A stretch of 53,112 bases of DNA from Aphanothece sp. CMT-3BRIN-NPC111 (lineage in GTDB: Bacteria; Cyanobacteriota; Cyanobacteriia; Cyanobacteriales; JAHHGU01): assembly GCA_019359765.1 (NCBI GenBank), contig JAHHGU010000035.1:1-53112 (forward strand), read 5' to 3'. The translations under genes were made by a program, and so were the position numbers. A model generated the notes under the pieces. That model did no database searches and was not told the origin of the DNA. It saw nothing but the letters and a program-made list of their open reading frames with translations. Of the stretch, positions 17,094 through 25,254 are shown one piece after another; the first letter of the stretch is position 1; each line of letters starts with the position of its first letter.

Positions 17094-18230
17094 CTAAAAT
17101 TCATGTTTAGGGAAATGCTGGGATAATTCTTTCAGTAAACAGTGCGCTTCCTGATGCTCTGGAAGGAGAAATAGCAAGTGCTTTAGTGTGGCAATCGCTT
17201 TTTGTCTCTGATTGAGTTGCGCTAAAGCTACAGCTTGATAATAATTTAATTCGGGGCGATCGCAGTTAGCGGCGATCGCTTGTTGTAAAACCATCAAGGC
17301 ATAGATATTACGATTAGCTTTTATGAGTCTCAATGCCAGGGATATTAGCGAGTCCAGATCTGGTTTGCCAATACTCCATAAAAAATGTTGGCGATCGTAC
17401 TCTCGATCCACAGCTATGATACTAGGTTCTTGTAGAGGAAAATTAATTGCATGTAAGTTCAGACTCGCCTGAACAATTGAAAAGGCAGTGGTGTGAGTTG
17501 CGTCTTTGCCAAAACCAATATTCTTCACCAGATTGACAGCGGGAACGATAGAAAATCCTCCTTTAGCTAACTGAGCAAACGACCACTGATAATCCCATAT
17601 ATCTTTTCTATTTAATGTTTTTTCCCAATTTTTTTCCAAGTATGCAAACTCTTCAGCATCCCCTATTAATTGAAATATTTTTTGTTTAACTTCAGGTTGA
17701 TGCCATAGTTTCATTTCATAATCGTAGTATTGCCAAGCTCTTCGCCAAGAAGCCCATCCCCAGCCACTTCCATAGTAAGAAAAATGATAACTCTGGTACT
17801 TCTCCTTCCACTGATTTAAACTATTTGTTCCGCAAATTTGCATAATTCTTTCATCATTTCTATATTTTTCTAACAGTTCACTACCAAAGCGGAAAAAAGT
17901 TGGATGTGGCCAACAATCATCTTCTAGAAAAATAGCTTCATTAACCTGCTCAAATACCCAGCTAATTCCGCTTGCCACTCGCTGACCACAACCCATATTT
18001 GTCTCGGAATAATTTTTTACAACTTCACATTGCCAATCAACATTCTCGAGCACAGCTCGTGCGGCAGCACACTTTTGCTCTTCTTCAGATCGGTTGGAAC
18101 GAGCGCCATCAGCAATGACAAATAAGGTAGGCGGTTGAGCACAACGGATAGCTTCAAAAACTTTGGCCGTTGTCTCAGGCCGATTAAAAATAAATAATAC
18201 TACAGGAGTATTTAATTTCCAGAAACTCAT
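17094..18230 (-). CDS. Glycosyltransferase with C-terminal TPR-like tail
   Basis: A 378-residue protein. The N-terminal 280 residues form a GT-A fold of the group often annotated as hemolytic protein HlpA-like or GNT-I-like: TPVVLFIFNRPETT, FVIADGAR, then the metal-binding region AIFLEDDCWPHPTFF and YGSGWGWASWRRAW. Residues about 300-370 look like two helical TPR-like units (ALMVLQQAIAANCDRPELNY, then AVALAQLNQRQKAIATLKHL). Donor and acceptor are not known. It is transcribed against its neighbours, convergent with the sulfotransferase gene and divergent from a GT2 gene with a 70-base AT-rich gap. Confidence 0.78.
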   Translation of the reverse strand: MSFWKLNTPVVLFIFNRPETTAKVFEAIRCAQPPTLFVIADGARSNRSEEEQKCAAARAVLENVDWQCEVVKNYSETNMGCGQRVASGISWVFEQVNEAIFLEDDCWPHPTFFRFGSELLEKYRNDERIMQICGTNSLNQWKEKYQSYHFSYYGSGWGWASWRRAWQYYDYEMKLWHQPEVKQKIFQLIGDAEEFAYLEKNWEKTLNRKDIWDYQWSFAQLAKGGFSIVPAVNLVKNIGFGKDATHTTAFSIVQASLNLHAINFPLQEPSIIAVDREYDRQHFLWSIGKPDLDSLISLALRLIKANRNIYALMVLQQAIAANCDRPELNYYQAVALAQLNQRQKAIATLKHLLFLLPEHQEAHCLLKELSQHFPKHEF

Positions 18231-18300
18231 AAATTTAACTTTTGCTAGCTTTAATTTTATTGTAAAATAAAATGTTTGTTTATAATCAAACAGCTATAAA

Positions 18301-18990
18301 ATGGCATCTCCCTTAGTTAGCACCATTATCGTTGTTAAAAATGGCGAACCTTACCTAACAGAAGCCATTGACAGCGTTATTAGTCAGACTTACAAACGAT
18401 ATGAAGTTATTGTTGTTGACGGTCAATCAACTGACAAAACTGAAAAAATTGTTAAAAAATATCCGCAATTACGCTACATCTTGCAAACTGGTGATGGTCT
18501 AGCGGATGCGCGGAATACTGGTATTGAGGCAGCACGAGGAGAATTAATTGCTTTTTTGGACTGCGACGATTTATGGGCAGCTAATAAGTTACAAGCCCAG
18601 GTCGATTGTCTGGTTAGCTATCCCAATATCCAGTACGCGATCGCTCGGTTAAAGTTATTTCTAGAACCAGGCTGTTCTCTACGACCTGGGTTTAACAAAG
18701 AATCATTTGGTCAACCTCAGCTTGGATACACCCCCGGCACCTTAATAGCTCGTAAATCTCTGTTTGCTCAAGTTGGTTTGTTCAACCCTAAGTTTAAAAT
18801 TGGCTGTGATGTAGACTGGTTTGCTAGAGTTAAAGATCGTCATATCCCAATGGCTGTTATCTCTGAAGTTTTGCTGTATAAACGCATCCATAGTACAAAT
18901 CTTTCTGGCAATATTAAAGTCAACAAGCAGGAGTTACTAAGCGTTGTTAAACAATCTGTAATCCGCCAAAGACATAAAAATTTAAAATAA
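18301..18990 (+). CDS. GT2 family glycosyltransferase (paralogue 3)
   Basis: A 229-residue GT-A glycosyltransferase. Motifs: STIIVVKNGEPYLTEAID at the N-terminus, VVDGQSTDKT at about 38-47, LDCDDLW for the metal site (D87, D89-D90), and the shared C-terminal block CDVDWFARVKDRHIPM then LLYKRIHSTNLS. It is closest in appearance to paralogue 1 (both have VKNGE, GLADA and FLEPG), suggesting recent duplication. The GT4-TPR gene starts 13 bases after its stop, so they are probably cotranscribed. Confidence 0.87.
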   Translation: MASPLVSTIIVVKNGEPYLTEAIDSVISQTYKRYEVIVVDGQSTDKTEKIVKKYPQLRYILQTGDGLADARNTGIEAARGELIAFLDCDDLWAANKLQAQVDCLVSYPNIQYAIARLKLFLEPGCSLRPGFNKESFGQPQLGYTPGTLIARKSLFAQVGLFNPKFKIGCDVDWFARVKDRHIPMAVISEVLLYKRIHSTNLSGNIKVNKQELLSVVKQSVIRQRHKNLK

Positions 18991-19003
18991 ATTAACTCAG
19001 CTA

Positions 19004-20533
19004 ATGCTCAAGATTCTCCATATTATTGAAAAATTTTCTGGTGATGGACCAACTCGTTCGCTGCTAGCAGCAGCCAAGTACTCAGTTAGACTGGGTTTGC
19101 TTCAACAACATCGGGCGATCGCCTTGCAAGCTAAAGCTTATCCAATTGCTTTACTACTGGCTAAGCAAGCTGGAGTGACCGTGCTAAGCCAGCCCGGTTT
19201 AAGTACTATTAGGCATGAAATTGTCAATGCTGATCTTGTTCAGGTTCATTTTTGGAATAATCCTATCATTTATGAACTGCTGCGATTACAGCTTCCAGCA
19301 ATGCGCCTGCTCCTCTGGCTTCACATACTTGGCAATAAACCACCACAAATCATAACCAAAAAGTTAATAAATTATTCAGATTTTGTCCTTGTAACCAATC
19401 CTTACTCGCTCAAGCTTCCTGTCTTTCAAAATCTCGCAGATGAAGTGAAAGAAAAAAAGACTGATTTCGTCTACGCTCTAGCAGACTTTGATAGGCTTTC
19501 TAATTTACAACCTCGCCCTCATAATACCTTCAACGTGGGGTATATCGGTACGGTTAACTTTTCCAAAATGCACCCCAGGTATATCTCAATGAGTGCCCAG
19601 ATTGATATTCCTAACCTACAGTTTATTATTTGCGGTGGTGGGAGAGAAAAGCAGCTACAGCAGCAAGCCGAGCAACTGGGAATAGTGGATAAATTTAGCT
19701 TTCAAGGCTATGTGGAAAACATCAAGCCAGTGCTAGAGGTGCTAGATGTTTTTGGCTATCCTTTGTGTGAGGATACTTTTGCCACCAGCGAGAAGAGTTT
19801 ACAAGAAGCAATGTACGCTGGAGTTCCACCAGTTGTTCTTCCTTATGGGGGCGTAAAAGACTTAGTAAAAGACAACGAAACTGGCTTAGTCGTAGATAAC
19901 GAATTAGAGTACAAGCAGGCAATTGAATACCTATATCACCATCCTGAAGAACGAGCCAGGTTAGGACGTAATGCCAGAGAATATGCTCGGCAGGCTTTTG
20001 ACGGCGAACAGGCAGTTCAGCAGCTTGATGCTGTTTATCAACAACTGATGCAGATGCCCAAGCGTCAGCGAGAATGGAGTAGTTCAAAAGAGCCTGCAAC
20101 CGTTTATCCTGCGGAATGGTTTATTCAATCCTTAGAAGATACAGCCCCACAATTTCATACCAGCATGACCTCACAAAACCTCCAGGAAGTGCTGGAGGCA
20201 GATCGAGAAATTGCCGCATCCTCAATCTTGCTGTCTGGGGGTGAGGGAGGCATCATTCAATACCGAAATTATTATCCCCATGATGGTTATTTGAGGTTGT
20301 GGTCGGGGTTAGTCCTTCAACAACAAGGAAAGAATGCGGAAGCAGTTTCTGAATTTACCGCCGCCATTGAACTAGGTGGCGATCGCTGCCGGATAAATTG
20401 GTACTTGGCACAGGTAGCAGAAAAAGTTAATAATCTTCCTTTAGCAGCAAAAGCGCTTCGTGAGGTTGTGCAGGCAGCACCAGATTTTACTGAAGCAAGG
20501 CAGATGCTGAAATCCTTGGAGAACAAGAAATGA
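19004..20533 (+). CDS. GT4 family glycosyltransferase with C-terminal TPR-like region
   Basis: A 509-residue protein. The GT-B fold starts LKILHIIEKFSGDGPTRSLL; the donor half has FNVGYIGTVNFSKMHPRY, FIICGGGREKQLQQ and the E-x7-E-type block TSEKSLQEAMYAGVPPVV followed by YGGVKDLV. Residues about 425-505 form TPR-like repeats (LRLWSGLVLQQQGKNAEAVS and LAAKALREVVQAAPDFTEAR). It is the third independent glycosyltransferase-TPR combination in the cluster. The stop overlaps the next GT2 start by four bases (ATGA), indicating coupling. Donor and acceptor are unknown. Confidence 0.83.
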   Translation: MLKILHIIEKFSGDGPTRSLLAAAKYSVRLGLLQQHRAIALQAKAYPIALLLAKQAGVTVLSQPGLSTIRHEIVNADLVQVHFWNNPIIYELLRLQLPAMRLLLWLHILGNKPPQIITKKLINYSDFVLVTNPYSLKLPVFQNLADEVKEKKTDFVYALADFDRLSNLQPRPHNTFNVGYIGTVNFSKMHPRYISMSAQIDIPNLQFIICGGGREKQLQQQAEQLGIVDKFSFQGYVENIKPVLEVLDVFGYPLCEDTFATSEKSLQEAMYAGVPPVVLPYGGVKDLVKDNETGLVVDNELEYKQAIEYLYHHPEERARLGRNAREYARQAFDGEQAVQQLDAVYQQLMQMPKRQREWSSSKEPATVYPAEWFIQSLEDTAPQFHTSMTSQNLQEVLEADREIAASSILLSGGEGGIIQYRNYYPHDGYLRLWSGLVLQQQGKNAEAVSEFTAAIELGGDRCRINWYLAQVAEKVNNLPLAAKALREVVQAAPDFTEARQMLKSLENKK

Positions 20534-21300
20534 AATCTGACCAATACTTTGTCAGTGTCATTATCCCTGTTTATAACGGCGAAAAATTCCTTGCGGATGC
20601 GATCGCCAGTATCCTTAAGCAAAATTACTATTCCTTAGAAATCATCATTGTTGATGATGGCTCAACCGATGGAACAGCAGCAGTTGCGGCTCAGTTTCAG
20701 AAGTATATCCGCTATAATTATCAATCCAATCAAGGTCCGGCTGCGGCGCGTAACCAAGGTATCAAGCTGGCAAGGGGAAACGTTATTGCTTTTTTAGATG
20801 CTGATGATTTTTGGGCTGATAATTCTCTCGAACTTCAAATCAATTGTCTGCTTGCCAACCCTTCAGTAGAAATAGTTCAGGGGTTAATTCAAAAGATACA
20901 GCTTTCATCATCAGCAACAGAAAAACACTTAACCTATAGGGAAATTGATAGCCCCTACGCAAACGTAAATTTAGGAAGTGCAGTTTTTCGCAAATCATTA
21001 TTTAATAAAGTTGGTTTATTTAACGAATCGTTAAACTTTAGTGAGGATGCTGATTGGTTTATCCGAGCTTGGGAGCAAGAAATTGTTAAGGTAAATTTAA
21101 AGCAGGTGACTATGTTTTATCGCATTCATAAAGATAGCCTGACAAAAACCAAAGCACCAATTCATCAGGGTTTGCCAAAGTTATATAAAACCTATCTGGA
21201 TCGACGCCAGCGTCAAGATAGTTGGCCAGCCACTTCAGTTACTCGTCCAACTCGGTTTACTGAATACATGGAGATGGTGCCAACCTTTCCGACAAACTAA
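20530..21300 (+). CDS. GT2 family glycosyltransferase (paralogue 4)
   Basis: A 256-residue GT-A glycosyltransferase with SVIIPVYNGEKFLADAI, IIVDDGSTDGT at about 39-49 and LDADDFW for the metal site (D90, D92-D93). The C-terminal block SEDADWFIRAWEQEIV and MFYRIHKDSLT is a more divergent form of that in the other three paralogues, followed by a longer tail. It is coupled to the GT4 gene by a four-base overlap and ends six bases before the convergent FkbM gene. Specificity is unknown. Confidence 0.87.
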   Translation: MKSDQYFVSVIIPVYNGEKFLADAIASILKQNYYSLEIIIVDDGSTDGTAAVAAQFQKYIRYNYQSNQGPAAARNQGIKLARGNVIAFLDADDFWADNSLELQINCLLANPSVEIVQGLIQKIQLSSSATEKHLTYREIDSPYANVNLGSAVFRKSLFNKVGLFNESLNFSEDADWFIRAWEQEIVKVNLKQVTMFYRIHKDSLTKTKAPIHQGLPKLYKTYLDRRQRQDSWPATSVTRPTRFTEYMEMVPTFPTN

Positions 21301-21306
21301 GTCTTT

Positions 21307-22074
21307 TCAGAAAATGCTCTCATGTAAAAAATACTGCTCCCAAGGTTTATCTTTATTAAAAGGATTGCGTACAGATATATATCCATAGGGTAAAAGCAAT
21401 TTTCTAATTTCTAAGCTGATTGAGCGATCGCATTCCAGGCTAAGTGCTAGAAATTGGTATTCATTAAAAGGAAATTTCTCTAAAACCTTGAGTTCACTTC
21501 CTTCTATATCAAAAGCACCATAGTCAATAACTGGTGGTGCATTATGTTTTTTTAATAGAGACTCAATCGTTATAGCATCTTTCTCTACTTCTTTCCCTTT
21601 TTGAATTACCTCTGTACCTTTGTATTTAAATTTTTCTAAGTTTTCTTTAATTCCACCCAAATAAGGACTTACTGTATGCTCATCTCCCTCAATATAAACA
21701 ACTTTACCAGAATGTTCTGACAAGCAAAGTTTTTCACAAATACTATTAGGTCGATTTTGCACAAGTTTTTCAAAGAACATATCATTTGGTTCAACACAAA
21801 TCCCAGTCCATCCAAATTCTTTCTCTAAAACGTAACAACTACTAGCTTCTCTACCATTAGCCGCCCCTGCTTCTACAAAGTAACCACCTCTTTTACCAGG
21901 AAAAACATATTCAGCAATCCATTTATCATTTTGTGTTTCATTGTAATAAGTTGTGTAACTAAAAGAATCATGTACATTTAGAAATGCCATAGCTTTTACT
22001 ACCTGCCGATAAAACTTTCTTGTTTTCTCTGCTTGACCAAGCTCGTACAAGAGATTGGTAAATCGCTGCTTCAT
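21307..22074 (-). CDS. FkbM-family methyltransferase
   Basis: About 255 residues from the ATG at 22074; a GTG three codons upstream is also possible. The FkbM pattern is clear: GGYFVEAGAANGREASSCYV as the SAM loop, WTGICVEPNDMFFEKL with the acidic cofactor ligand, and IDYGAFDIEGSELKVLEKF, where the DIEGSE motif is diagnostic. FkbM enzymes O-methylate sugars or natural products. The gene is AT-rich, lies on the minus strand within the accessory cluster and is divergent from the ABC exporter gene across about 260 bases of AT-rich DNA. The acceptor is unknown. Confidence 0.85.
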   Translation of the reverse strand: MKQRFTNLLYELGQAEKTRKFYRQVVKAMAFLNVHDSFSYTTYYNETQNDKWIAEYVFPGKRGGYFVEAGAANGREASSCYVLEKEFGWTGICVEPNDMFFEKLVQNRPNSICEKLCLSEHSGKVVYIEGDEHTVSPYLGGIKENLEKFKYKGTEVIQKGKEVEKDAITIESLLKKHNAPPVIDYGAFDIEGSELKVLEKFPFNEYQFLALSLECDRSISLEIRKLLLPYGYISVRNPFNKDKPWEQYFLHESIF

Positions 22075-22335
22075 AATTAGCACTTTTCCAGAAAATAAAA
22101 ATCTATACTGTACCAGTATATTTTATAATTAAAAGCTTAGGTATATTGACTATTAAAATTTTTGTGTAAAGAAAAATATGAGTCTGAGCATCTAAGCTTT
22201 AAGCAAATAATTATCTTGAATGCATAAAATTGCATTAAATCAATCTAAAAATGTAAACTTTCATTAAAACTATCCACTCGTGGGGTTTAGCTTTCCACTC
22301 AAACTAACTGTTTATTTGTTACTACAAAGTTTTAT

Positions 22336-23991
22336 ATGAATATTGCTGCTTGGCGTTACTACCTCCGTCTTTATCAGGGCTTCCATAAATTATTGAGTTT
22401 AAGCATAATATTAGCCATTACACAGTCGATTTTACTTTTTGCCAGTGCTTTGTTAGTTGGTTATGTCATTGATAAAGTACTGCCAACTCGAAATTTATCT
22501 CTTCTCGTTCAGGTTGCTATTGCTATTTTTTTTATACGTTCCCTAGAACAAATAGCTGTACTTTACAAACAAAATGTTGACATCAACATTACCAAATGGG
22601 TTATTGAAAAAATTCGTAACGATCTCTCTAAAAAAATTTACACTTTCTCCCGTTCCTATTATAGTGAAGCGGATATGGGCAAGTTACACGGTTATCTCAT
22701 TCAAGATACCGATCGTGTTGATACTTTGGGGGGTGCATTAATTAGTAATTTACTTCCAGCATTTCTGGTAAGTTTAGTTCTTAGTAGTGCCCTCATATAT
22801 TTAAATGTTTTCTTATTTATTTTTTCTCTTGGTCTGGCTCCACTTTTCTTTTTAATTAGTAAAATAATGGGGGAAAAAGTCCAAAGGCGAACTCAACAAT
22901 TTTATGATGCCTTTCTTCAATTTAATAAGGAAATTTGGCAAGCACTACACCAGATGGATTTAACCCGAATTCAAACCGCCGAGAACTTTGAACTAGAAAG
23001 ACAGAAACGATATTTTGAGAATCTACGGGTAAAAAGCATAGCAATGTTATTGACCAACGGAACTTATAATATTGCTCAACAACTGTTAGTAACAACAGCA
23101 GGCATTATCATTCTACTTATTGGTGGTTACGCTGTTGCTAGAAATACAATGACCTTGGGCAACCTAATCGCTTTTTATTTTATCCTTAATTTACTCAGAA
23201 ATAATTTAACTAAAGTATTAAATTCTGTACCGCAAATAATTGCTGGCAACGAATCGCTAATTAACTTATTTAATATTTTAGAAATAGAATCATGTCGCCC
23301 CTATCAGGGAGTTATTAAACTAGATTTTTCGGGAAAAATTAGTTTAAAATCAATAGATTTTCAATATAACAATACATGGGTATTACAAAATTTTAATTTG
23401 ACCATACCTCCTCATAAAGCTGTTGCCATTGTTGGCCCCAACGGCTCAGGAAAAAGCACTACTACATATCTGATATTGGGTTTCTATCGTCCTCAAAAAG
23501 GACGGTTGTATGCCGACGATCGCCCTTTCGATATTTTGGATATTGCCCATTTGCGCCAGCAGATCGGAGTAGTAATGCAAGATGTTACAATTTTTTCAGG
23601 AACAATATGGGAAAATATTACCTATGGTCTACCTAACGCAACTCAAGCAGAGGTGGTAGAAGCTGCAACTACCGCTACGGCTCAGGAATTTATTATAGGG
23701 TTTTCCAAAGGTTACAACACCTTAGTTGGTTATGGGGGAATGTTGTTATCGGGTGGGCAACGCCAGCGGATCGCGATCGCGCGTGCTTTACTCCGTAAAC
23801 CCAAACTCCTAATTCTTGATGAACCTACCAATCATCTAGATGAAGCTTCAGTTATCGCTTTGATGAAAAATATTAAACAACTTCAGCCGGCACCAACAAT
23901 ACTAATTATCAGCCACAATCTTGATATTGTCCAGGAAGCAGATGTAATTTATGCTTTAGAGAATGGTTCTTTGGTGGCAAAGAAGATATGA
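22336..23991 (+). CDS. ABC exporter (fused membrane and ATPase half-transporter)
   Basis: A 551-residue half-transporter that should act as a homodimer in the inner membrane. About six membrane segments occupy residues 15-300. The ATPase domain has Walker A at 367-375 (GPNGSGKST), a Q-loop (GVVMQD), signature LSGGQ at 471-475, Walker B LLILDEP near 495 and the switch histidine in ISHN. No C39 peptidase domain is present, so it would not itself cut a leader peptide. Similar exporters carry peptides, lipids or glycolipids. The nucleotidyltransferase-like gene overlaps its stop by four bases (ATGA), which ties the exporter to the same system as the first operon. Confidence 0.88.
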   Translation: MNIAAWRYYLRLYQGFHKLLSLSIILAITQSILLFASALLVGYVIDKVLPTRNLSLLVQVAIAIFFIRSLEQIAVLYKQNVDINITKWVIEKIRNDLSKKIYTFSRSYYSEADMGKLHGYLIQDTDRVDTLGGALISNLLPAFLVSLVLSSALIYLNVFLFIFSLGLAPLFFLISKIMGEKVQRRTQQFYDAFLQFNKEIWQALHQMDLTRIQTAENFELERQKRYFENLRVKSIAMLLTNGTYNIAQQLLVTTAGIIILLIGGYAVARNTMTLGNLIAFYFILNLLRNNLTKVLNSVPQIIAGNESLINLFNILEIESCRPYQGVIKLDFSGKISLKSIDFQYNNTWVLQNFNLTIPPHKAVAIVGPNGSGKSTTTYLILGFYRPQKGRLYADDRPFDILDIAHLRQQIGVVMQDVTIFSGTIWENITYGLPNATQAEVVEAATTATAQEFIIGFSKGYNTLVGYGGMLLSGGQRQRIAIARALLRKPKLLILDEPTNHLDEASVIALMKNIKQLQPAPTILIISHNLDIVQEADVIYALENGSLVAKKI

Positions 23992-25076
23992 ATCAAGAAA
24001 ATATTCTTAGTGCCGAACAAAAACTGCTCCTGCAAGCAGCAATGCAACAGGGCGAAGCGGCCATAGCCTCCTGGCAAGCTTGGAAAACAGTTGTTAATTT
24101 AGACGATATTGACTCAGCCTCCTATCAATTATTACCTCTTGTTTATCGAAATTTAGCTGGTTTGTATTTTCAAGATAACTTGATGCCAAAACTAAAGGGA
24201 ATTTATCGACTCCGGTGGTGTAAAAACCAACTAATATTTCAGTCTCTGATCGAACTTTTGCCTGTTTTGCAAAAAGCTGGCATTGAATTTATCTTACTTA
24301 AAGATACCGCCTTACTATTTCAAGCTTATCAAGATTTAGGTAAACGAACAATTAATACTTTAGCAATTTTGGTCCGTCCAGAAACAGTGCCGGAAACGAG
24401 CAATATTTTACTCCAGTTGGGGTGGAATGCAACAGAAATTATTTTCCCCAAAAATTTACACTGCCGGACATTAAGTCAATTTAATAAAAAATCTAGTATC
24501 CCGCTAGAGCTACATTGGTACTTAACAGGAACTAAGGTTGACGAAATATTTATAAATACAACATCTATTTTTTTGCAAGATATATCAGCGCCAGTATTAA
24601 CTGCTAACGAGCAGTTAACCCAACTTTGCTTACAGGAAACTCCCTTGGATATAGTTTCGTCTATAATTTGGTTGGCTGATATATTGATGCTGCTTAATTT
24701 ATGTCCGGAATTTGATTGGCGAGAAATCATTGTCAAAGCTCAAAAAAGCGGTTTAGTTACACAATTAAAAGAAAAGCAGCCGCTTTTATCGGAAATACTC
24801 GATTTAAAAGTATCGATTTTGACAGAGATCCAGTCGCTGCAACTTTCCCAATTGGAACTGCTTGAATGTCAGATCCAAAGCTTTAAACGCGAAGCAGCTT
24901 GGGAAATATTTATTACTCGCTACGCACAATATCTCAGGCTTGCATACAATAAAGGAGAGAACTTTAGTTTAGTTGGCTTTGTTAAGCATTTACAATTGCT
25001 TTGGGAATTAGAACATTTATGGCAAGTTCCTGTGAAAGCCGTATCCTGGATTACGAAAAAATTGTTTTTCACCTAA
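23988..25076 (+). CDS. Degenerate NTP_transf_5-like protein
   Basis: A 362-residue paralogue of the protein at 10630-11841. The same architecture is recognisable: GIEFILLKDTALL aligns with NIPAISFKGPALA, PLELHWYL aligns with VDLHWHL, and helices follow. The catalytic positions are changed. K105 remains but Gly-Pro is now Asp-Thr (D106-T107), and the metal-binding D-x-D is replaced by T124-L-A126 (INTLAILV in place of FYDLDILI). I infer loss of nucleotidyl transfer and a possible binding or scaffold role. It is coupled to the exporter by a four-base overlap and is the last gene of the accessory cluster. Confidence 0.72.
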   Translation: MNQENILSAEQKLLLQAAMQQGEAAIASWQAWKTVVNLDDIDSASYQLLPLVYRNLAGLYFQDNLMPKLKGIYRLRWCKNQLIFQSLIELLPVLQKAGIEFILLKDTALLFQAYQDLGKRTINTLAILVRPETVPETSNILLQLGWNATEIIFPKNLHCRTLSQFNKKSSIPLELHWYLTGTKVDEIFINTTSIFLQDISAPVLTANEQLTQLCLQETPLDIVSSIIWLADILMLLNLCPEFDWREIIVKAQKSGLVTQLKEKQPLLSEILDLKVSILTEIQSLQLSQLELLECQIQSFKREAAWEIFITRYAQYLRLAYNKGENFSLVGFVKHLQLLWELEHLWQVPVKAVSWITKKLFFT

Positions 25077-25084
25077 TTAAAAAG

Positions 25085-25152
25085 TTTTGAGTTTTAAGTT
25101 ATGAGTTATGAGTTATGAATTAATAACTCATAACTCTGCGAAGCGGTGCAGA
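25085..25152. repeat. Heptamer repeat and hairpins after the exporter operon
   Basis: ATGAGTT occurs in tandem (about three units, 25101-25120) and then in inverted form (AACTCATAACTC), giving a potential hairpin centred near 25121. Directly after it, CTCTGC/GCAGAG (25134-25152) forms a second small hairpin. The same heptamer family appears at 4496, 26827 and 37112. It may act as a terminator for the exporter operon. Confidence 0.55.
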
Positions 25153-25254
25153 GCTTTCCCATCTAGCTGCCCTCGCTGCGCCATTGTCTTTATGATGGGT
25201 AATGACTGCACTCAACTCTCTGGTTCAACTTCTAGCCCCTAGCTCCATCAAACC

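Noticed and set aside
9065..25076. Classical lasso-peptide cluster
   Set aside because: No asparagine-synthetase-like cyclase or transglutaminase-like B2 protease is encoded in the window, so the cluster cannot be called lasso on present evidence.
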